A stretch of 64,000 nucleotides of DNA from positions 248,001 through 312,000 of the forward strand of contig NC_089188.1 in NCBI RefSeq assembly GCF_947507565.1, read 5' to 3'. Positions 60,101 to 64,000 of the stretch are shown here, piece after piece. The notes under the pieces were generated by a model, which made no database searches, had not been told where the DNA came from, and worked only from the letters and a program-made list of their open reading frames with translations. Made by a program: the position numbers and the translations under genes. The stretch comes from Oscarella lobularis (Eukaryota; Porifera; Homoscleromorpha; Homosclerophorida; Oscarellidae). Each line of letters begins with the position of its first letter. Within the stretch, counting starts at the first letter, position 1.

Positions 60101-61625
60101 TGATCAAAGGTATACTTGCTCGTGTTTGTCTACATATTGATTTTTTGTTCATAATTGTTCGTTTGGAGTAGGTGTAGTTTGATAATAAGTACATTGCCTC
60201 TTATATTTGTAGGATCGAATGTGGAAAATGAAGAGTTCCTAGAAGAAATCAAGTTGATGAAGCGGATTGGTCAACATCCTCATATTGTCAGCCTGGTTGG
60301 ATGCATAACGACAAACACGCCGTTCTGTCTCATTGTCGAATATTGTCTGCGCGGTGACCTACTCAACTACCTCAGAAAAGAAAGACCCAAAGTGAGGACG
60401 GCCGAAGATTTAGTTTTAACCAAAACTCAGTCATTTCTTTTTGCATTAGCATATTGAACAGGACCAACGGTCGTCAATCTCCATCTCCAGCTTTGAAATT
60501 GAGGCGCGTGATGTAAACTCTTTAGCAGCAAAGTGTCGTTGACTATTCTTTTAACAGCCGTTTTAGGATGAGACGCTCACATCGCCGCTCGACTGCGACT
60601 CAGTTGAGCATCATAAGCGTGATGTAAATGATCATTTAAGTCTAACTACAGACTCAGACTCAGCTACTGAAGGTACGACTAGAAGTCAAAATGTAGCGGC
60701 ACAATAATTTATTTTACAAAGGTGAAGGTGAAAGCGGCAGCAGTGATGTTGGTTGCAAATGGAGGTTTTCCGATTTAATATCATTTATGTGGCAAATTGC
60801 ATCTGGAATGGTGTGCTTATTAATTAACTAGATAGATAATAGAACTTATTCACTCTGCTTTGTTGGCCCTTTTAGGAATACCTTGCTGGGAAAGGTTTGG
60901 TTCATCGTGACTTAGCGTGTCGAAACGTGCTCGTGTGCGAAAACGAACTTCTTAAAGTATCCGACTTTGGACTAACGAGATCCGTCTATCAAGATGGCGT
61001 GTATTCTCAAAAGACCGCGAGACGTCTCCCTCTACGATGGATGTCTATCGAAGCCATGACGCATCGTCTCTTTTCCGAGCAGAGCGACGTGTAAAACTAA
61101 TCTTTGATGATCGTCTCAGAGCGCGTTTTGCTATAACAGATTCTCGAATGTATAGGTGGTCGTTTGGAGTAGTTATGTGGGAAATATGTACACTCGGTGA
61201 GCTTAGCCATGTGATTTTTCTCTCAATTGAACATTTTAGCCCTGTAGGCTCTTTTCCCTATCCTTGCGTATCAAGTGAAAAACTCCTGTCGTATTTACGA
61301 AGAGGTAACCGGTTGAGCTGCCCAGAGAACTGCTCCGTTGACCTGTCAGTAATTTGTTTTGTGAATTATGGCCAGTTATTTATTGCCATGTTCTTGCAGG
61401 TACGAGATGATGTCTGCATGTTGGCACGCCGATACTGAAAAGCGCTCATCATTCTCGAGTCTTGCGCAGAATCTTGGAAAAATGGTAGAAGCAAAGCAAC
61501 AGAGCAAGTACGTCGTGTTTGATGCTACAAGCCCTCATTGTTCTTGCGAGGAAATGGAATCAAGGGATGAAACAATGGAGTCGGGAAGCGATCTTGATTC
61601 CTCTGAGATCAATGAAAAACAGTAA
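54164..61625 (+). CDS. Receptor tyrosine kinase C: CTLD-SRCR3-CTLD3-EGF6 ectodomain
   Basis: Firm exons: 55360-55605, 55870-56283, 56341-57270, 57328-57568, 57620-57747, 57814-58266, 58326-58382, 58431-58829, 58879-59001, 59052-59648, 59720-60109, 60213-60391, 60567-60672, 60722-60810, 60876-61090, 61156-61196, 61248-61344, 61400-61625. A probable first exon begins at 54164 with a good Kozak context and a signal peptide (MASFFLCTVTFLYQVG); exons between 54258 and 55359 are unresolved. The kinase has [20 protein letters not shown] and DFGLTR. It has six EGFs, the most of the three genes. The tail lacks the YLNL motif of A and B. No lesion was seen, so this is the most likely functional member. 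ATTAAA at 61722-61727 may be the polyadenylation signal. Confidence 0.88.
55360..57270 (+). other. RTK C membrane hairpin, CTLD1 and SRCR1-3
   Basis: Exon 55360-55605 has a span (GIFLLIVIAVFLSVYI), a basic loop (QLRRRPCHRF) and a second hydrophobic stretch ending AKPAQAQNG, a good signal-peptidase site. Exon 55870-56283 is CTLD1 (YRWSDGSPFVYSNW). Exon 56341-57270 holds three SRCR modules; the second is short and divergent. Confidence 0.8.
57328..58829 (+). other. RTK C CTLD2-4 with linker
   Basis: CTLD2 is 57328-57568 plus 57620-57747 ([24 protein letters not shown]). CTLD3 is 57814-58266 (LYWIGLVY, FEWLSGALVNF). The 57-nt linker is 58326-58382. CTLD4 is 58431-58829 (AWIGLNDVF, VWKDGSSLVYVNW). 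Confidence 0.85.
58879..59648 (+). other. RTK C six EGF modules
   Basis: The first is the 123-nt exon (DYDECYN). The exon 59052-59648 carries five calcium-binding type EGFs in a row, opening DIDEC, DLNEC, DVNEC, DVNEC and DTDEC, each with a CxCxxGWxGNG-type end. The repeats are similar enough to suggest recent internal duplication. Confidence 0.9.
59720..61625 (+). other. RTK C membrane span and tyrosine kinase domain
   Basis: Span SITLIFFAVIIFVAYA followed by RRRAQR, DEWEVNRGD and the P-loop. Between the P-loop and the VACK lysine it has an extra Ser/Arg repeat (SSRLSSRFSSRL), making this exon 390 nt against 312 in A and B. Helix C, hinge, acidic insert (60567-60810), catalytic loop and C-lobe follow with exons of 215, 41 and 97 nt as in A and B. 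Confidence 0.9.
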
Positions 61626-62130
61626 AGTTGTCTACTTTCAGACTAGAAGCAATTCTTTTGCGTATGGCTGTTTTCATTGTTGTTGTTTTGTCGTTATTGA
61701 TACAGCTGCAGTTCTTGTTCAATTAAATGTTACAAGTATTCAAGTCAATTGTCGGATCACCTGCTAAGAGGGTGGAACGGTGAAGTGTTCCGGTAATAGC
61801 GTGAAATGCTGACTTCTTACTTCTAATACTAAATATTTACCGTCTGTGCAGCAAAACGACTGTTAGGTTGTTTTAATTAAGGTATTCCTCTATCCTACTA
61901 CCTAAAAACTACATCTCTATGATGAACGGACAGTGGAAAAGGAAGGTGACGATTTGAATGACATCTGTACTTCTAGAATAGAAGTTCTCGAAAAAATTAG
62001 GAAGTTAGAACAGCGACCAAACGGGAAGGAGTTACCTTCGCAACAAGTTTGTACGTAAATTGGACCCGAGTGGGACCCATCCTGGGGTCAGAGATAGTCA
62101 CGTGAATAGAGGGAGTTACCAATCCCTCTC
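61626..62130. other. Spacer between RTK C and the kinase relic
   Basis: Contains the RTK C 3' flank. No further coding signal was seen. Confidence 0.45.
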
Positions 62131-63479
62131 TCTATATAATCTCGGCAATTTCCCACAGAATAATGCCGTAAGACAAACTGAAGAGAGCAAATTTTGTAAA
62201 AATAACAATTAAATAATTTGATTGTTTACACGTCACTGTATTCGCTGTACGTTTTGTAGAGCAAGACTTCCTGTGCACACCATTTGAATGGAATGACGCC
62301 ACCCTAATGGAATTTCTTACAACATAGCATGTATGAGGAGCATAAGATTGCGCACATTTGTTCTCTTTCTGTAGCAGGCAGCTGACTGTAGATCTTTAGC
62401 TAGTCCGAAATCGCATATCTTTAATCGTTCGCCTTTGAAAACGAGAACGTTTCTTGCGCCAAATCGCGATGCACGCGCTAAAGTATAGCTCAAATTAATT
62501 ACCCTATTATGATCGTTGTTTTTGTTCTCAACCCGACCCCTTTCGACACGACGAATTGCATTCCATTGGCAATTTGTAGTCCGTTTTCGTATGTTTTTCT
62601 TTCTTCGATTGGAGACGCATTTTGCGCGCTTCTCATTCGACGAAAATAACGATGAAGATTGCCCAAATCTGCGTATTCCATAGCAGTTTTACTAACATCT
62701 AAAAGGGATACGTTACAATTCATATAATAAAATTATTTTCTAAGTTATGCAATCAATTTGATCATATTCCCACGTGACGGTGATCGTTTGTAGCAAACAT
62801 TGCCCGTTCACTACTTCGGTTGTTAATTAATTAACCATGTTAGCGAAGAACCAAACGAGAACCTTTAGGTACATGCGTAGTATAATCGATCACCGTCACA
62901 TGAGATGAGGCACGCCAATAGGAGGGGACAGGACATGGTCTATTAATAGACTATAGACATACGTCCGTTTTCGACGCAGTGTCCATATATTCGCGTGACA
63001 TTCTTGTGATAGCCGAGACTGGCTAATAGTTTTGCTTCTTTTTGAAATATTTGGCGTAATGTTCGTCTAAATTAAGACTGGTCGTAGCCTTCTCGATTTC
63101 GCTCTACTCGGCATATATACCTCGAAATATTTTCACGGCAATCTTTATCGTGTACAATTGTCCTTCGTCCGTTTGCGTTGTCAGCTTTCCTTCGGCTACG
63201 GTGCCGAATTGACCTCCTACATATAGATTTTAGTTTATTTTTGATTATGGGCTTGATTTCGTACCAAGTAGTTTTCCTACTGTGATGCAGCTAGATTGGA
63301 TTTGGGTTTTTCCATTCAGAAAGCTGTGCTCGTCTTTGCAAGTTTCGCTCACACTATTCCATTCGTCATTGTAACATTGAAGACGGCAGAGCGAGTTATG
63401 CTTTTTGCGATATATTGCTAGTCAGCAAAGCCCCGCTATTATGGCAATCGAACAAACGATAGCCACCGTAACCTTTGTC
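62130..63479 (-). pseudogene. Divergent receptor tyrosine kinase relic (gene D)
   Basis: Minus-strand pieces in kinase order: span and juxtamembrane in 63479-63265 (TVAIVCSIAIIAGLC, then a TGA at 63424-63422, then LAIYRKKH); P-loop exon 63216-63121 (GGGQFGTV, IAVK); helix C near 63040-62950 (FQKEAKLLASLG); hinge and helix E in 62701-62550 (MEYADLGNLHRYF, QIANGMQFV); HRDLA at about 62470-62455, then a one-base deletion before RNVLVF; DFGLAKDL near 62410; IPFKWCAQE near 62270; SYGIILWEIAE near 62140. It differs from A-C in its P-loop and hinge, so it is an older kinase. Stop and frameshift argue for a pseudogene. Confidence 0.7.
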
Positions 63480-64000
63480 CTGAAAAACAGCGCAATGATC
63501 GGGATATAATAAGACGTGCATGGCTGGCTCACATCTCAGTTAGACGGGTAGAAATAGTTGGACTCGCACTCACGGTTGAATTCGTTAGACGGGTGGGGTC
63601 CGCTTTCTGCTCTTCTTTAGGCTCGTCTCCCTCGCTTCTTGCCTTTTTATGGCTGCAAGTGGAACTACCACTTCTTGGCAGCGGAAGTGATGCGTCCCAA
63701 TATTGTCCTAGCAGTGTCACCTTTAGCCCTAAGCAATGACCTGACACTCAAAAAACGCTGTGCCGACCCTTCTGTGGCTTCCTCCTGACCACGGTAAAGG
63801 ATCCGCGCTATGAGATCATCAGAGCCTCTAGTTAGCGAACTATCCTCATCGCGATTAAAGTTTCCTGCTAGGAGCGCCAGAACTATACGTTTCATTATAG
63901 AATCTAGTTGGTAGAATGGGAACTTGGACAATGACGAATGGCGATTGGTTCTAATCTCTCGTTCACCCACCGGAGGCCCTTAATTAATTTGGGACGCATG
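63480..64000. other. Right window edge, uncertain
   Basis: A minus-strand frame (63665-63970) is not recognised. It might belong to the ectodomain of the kinase relic, whose upstream exons would lie here, but no lectin, SRCR or EGF motif is visible. Confidence 0.3.

Overview
The window reads as a gene-dense animal genome with very short introns (about 35-90 nt), metazoan extracellular modules (MAM, LDL-receptor A, SRCR, C-type lectin, calcium-binding EGF) and receptor tyrosine kinases. A sponge, perhaps a homoscleromorph with a compact genome, is the best guess; that is inference from architecture, not from a search. One 200-base N gap lies at 48382-48581.

Left third (1-20.6 kb): the 3' part of a giant + strand gene for a MAM/LDLa transmembrane protein. 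I count 19 MAM modules (one cut by the window edge, one half-length) and 11 LDLa modules, then a Cys-rich module, two last MAMs, one membrane span and a tail with two NPxY motifs. The last 3.9 kb of this locus has been duplicated in tandem. The duplication junction falls inside a MAM exon and left a second, 5'-truncated but open gene (16266-18069). The two copies have diverged: an EGF/Thr-rich/Cys-rich segment is present only in copy 2, and a tRNA-like repeat only in the copy 1 flank. A minisatellite of palindromic CTGTGATCACAG units and a large fold-back element (21112-22657) follow.

Right two thirds (24-63.5 kb): a cluster of receptor tyrosine kinase genes. Genes A (25.2-31.9 kb, minus), B (38.6-46.3 kb, minus) and C (54.2-61.6 kb, plus) share one architecture: signal peptide, small Cys-containing N-terminal region, membrane hairpin with a basic loop, C-type lectin (CTLD), three SRCR, three CTLD, 1-6 EGF, membrane span, tyrosine kinase. 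Exon lengths and phases match across the three. Genes A and B share over 1 kb of upstream flank, and a roughly 75-bp core of it also lies upstream of C. Gene B carries a frameshift plus stop in its EGF region. Gene A has lost EGFs and keeps an inverted EGF relic. A fourth, divergent and broken kinase gene lies at 62.1-63.5 kb (minus).

Between A and B lie a GGTGCT low-complexity tract and a putative minus-strand gene built of tandemly duplicated acidic mini-exons (about 36.0-36.8 kb). Between B and C lie a 2.5-kb palindromic element around the N gap, flanked by TA, and about 4 kb with little recognisable.

Together the window looks like a fast-evolving family of cell-surface recognition proteins: a large MAM/LDLa receptor and lectin/scavenger-type kinases that would couple glycan or microbe-pattern binding to tyrosine phosphorylation. 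The binding partners are not shown by the sequence.
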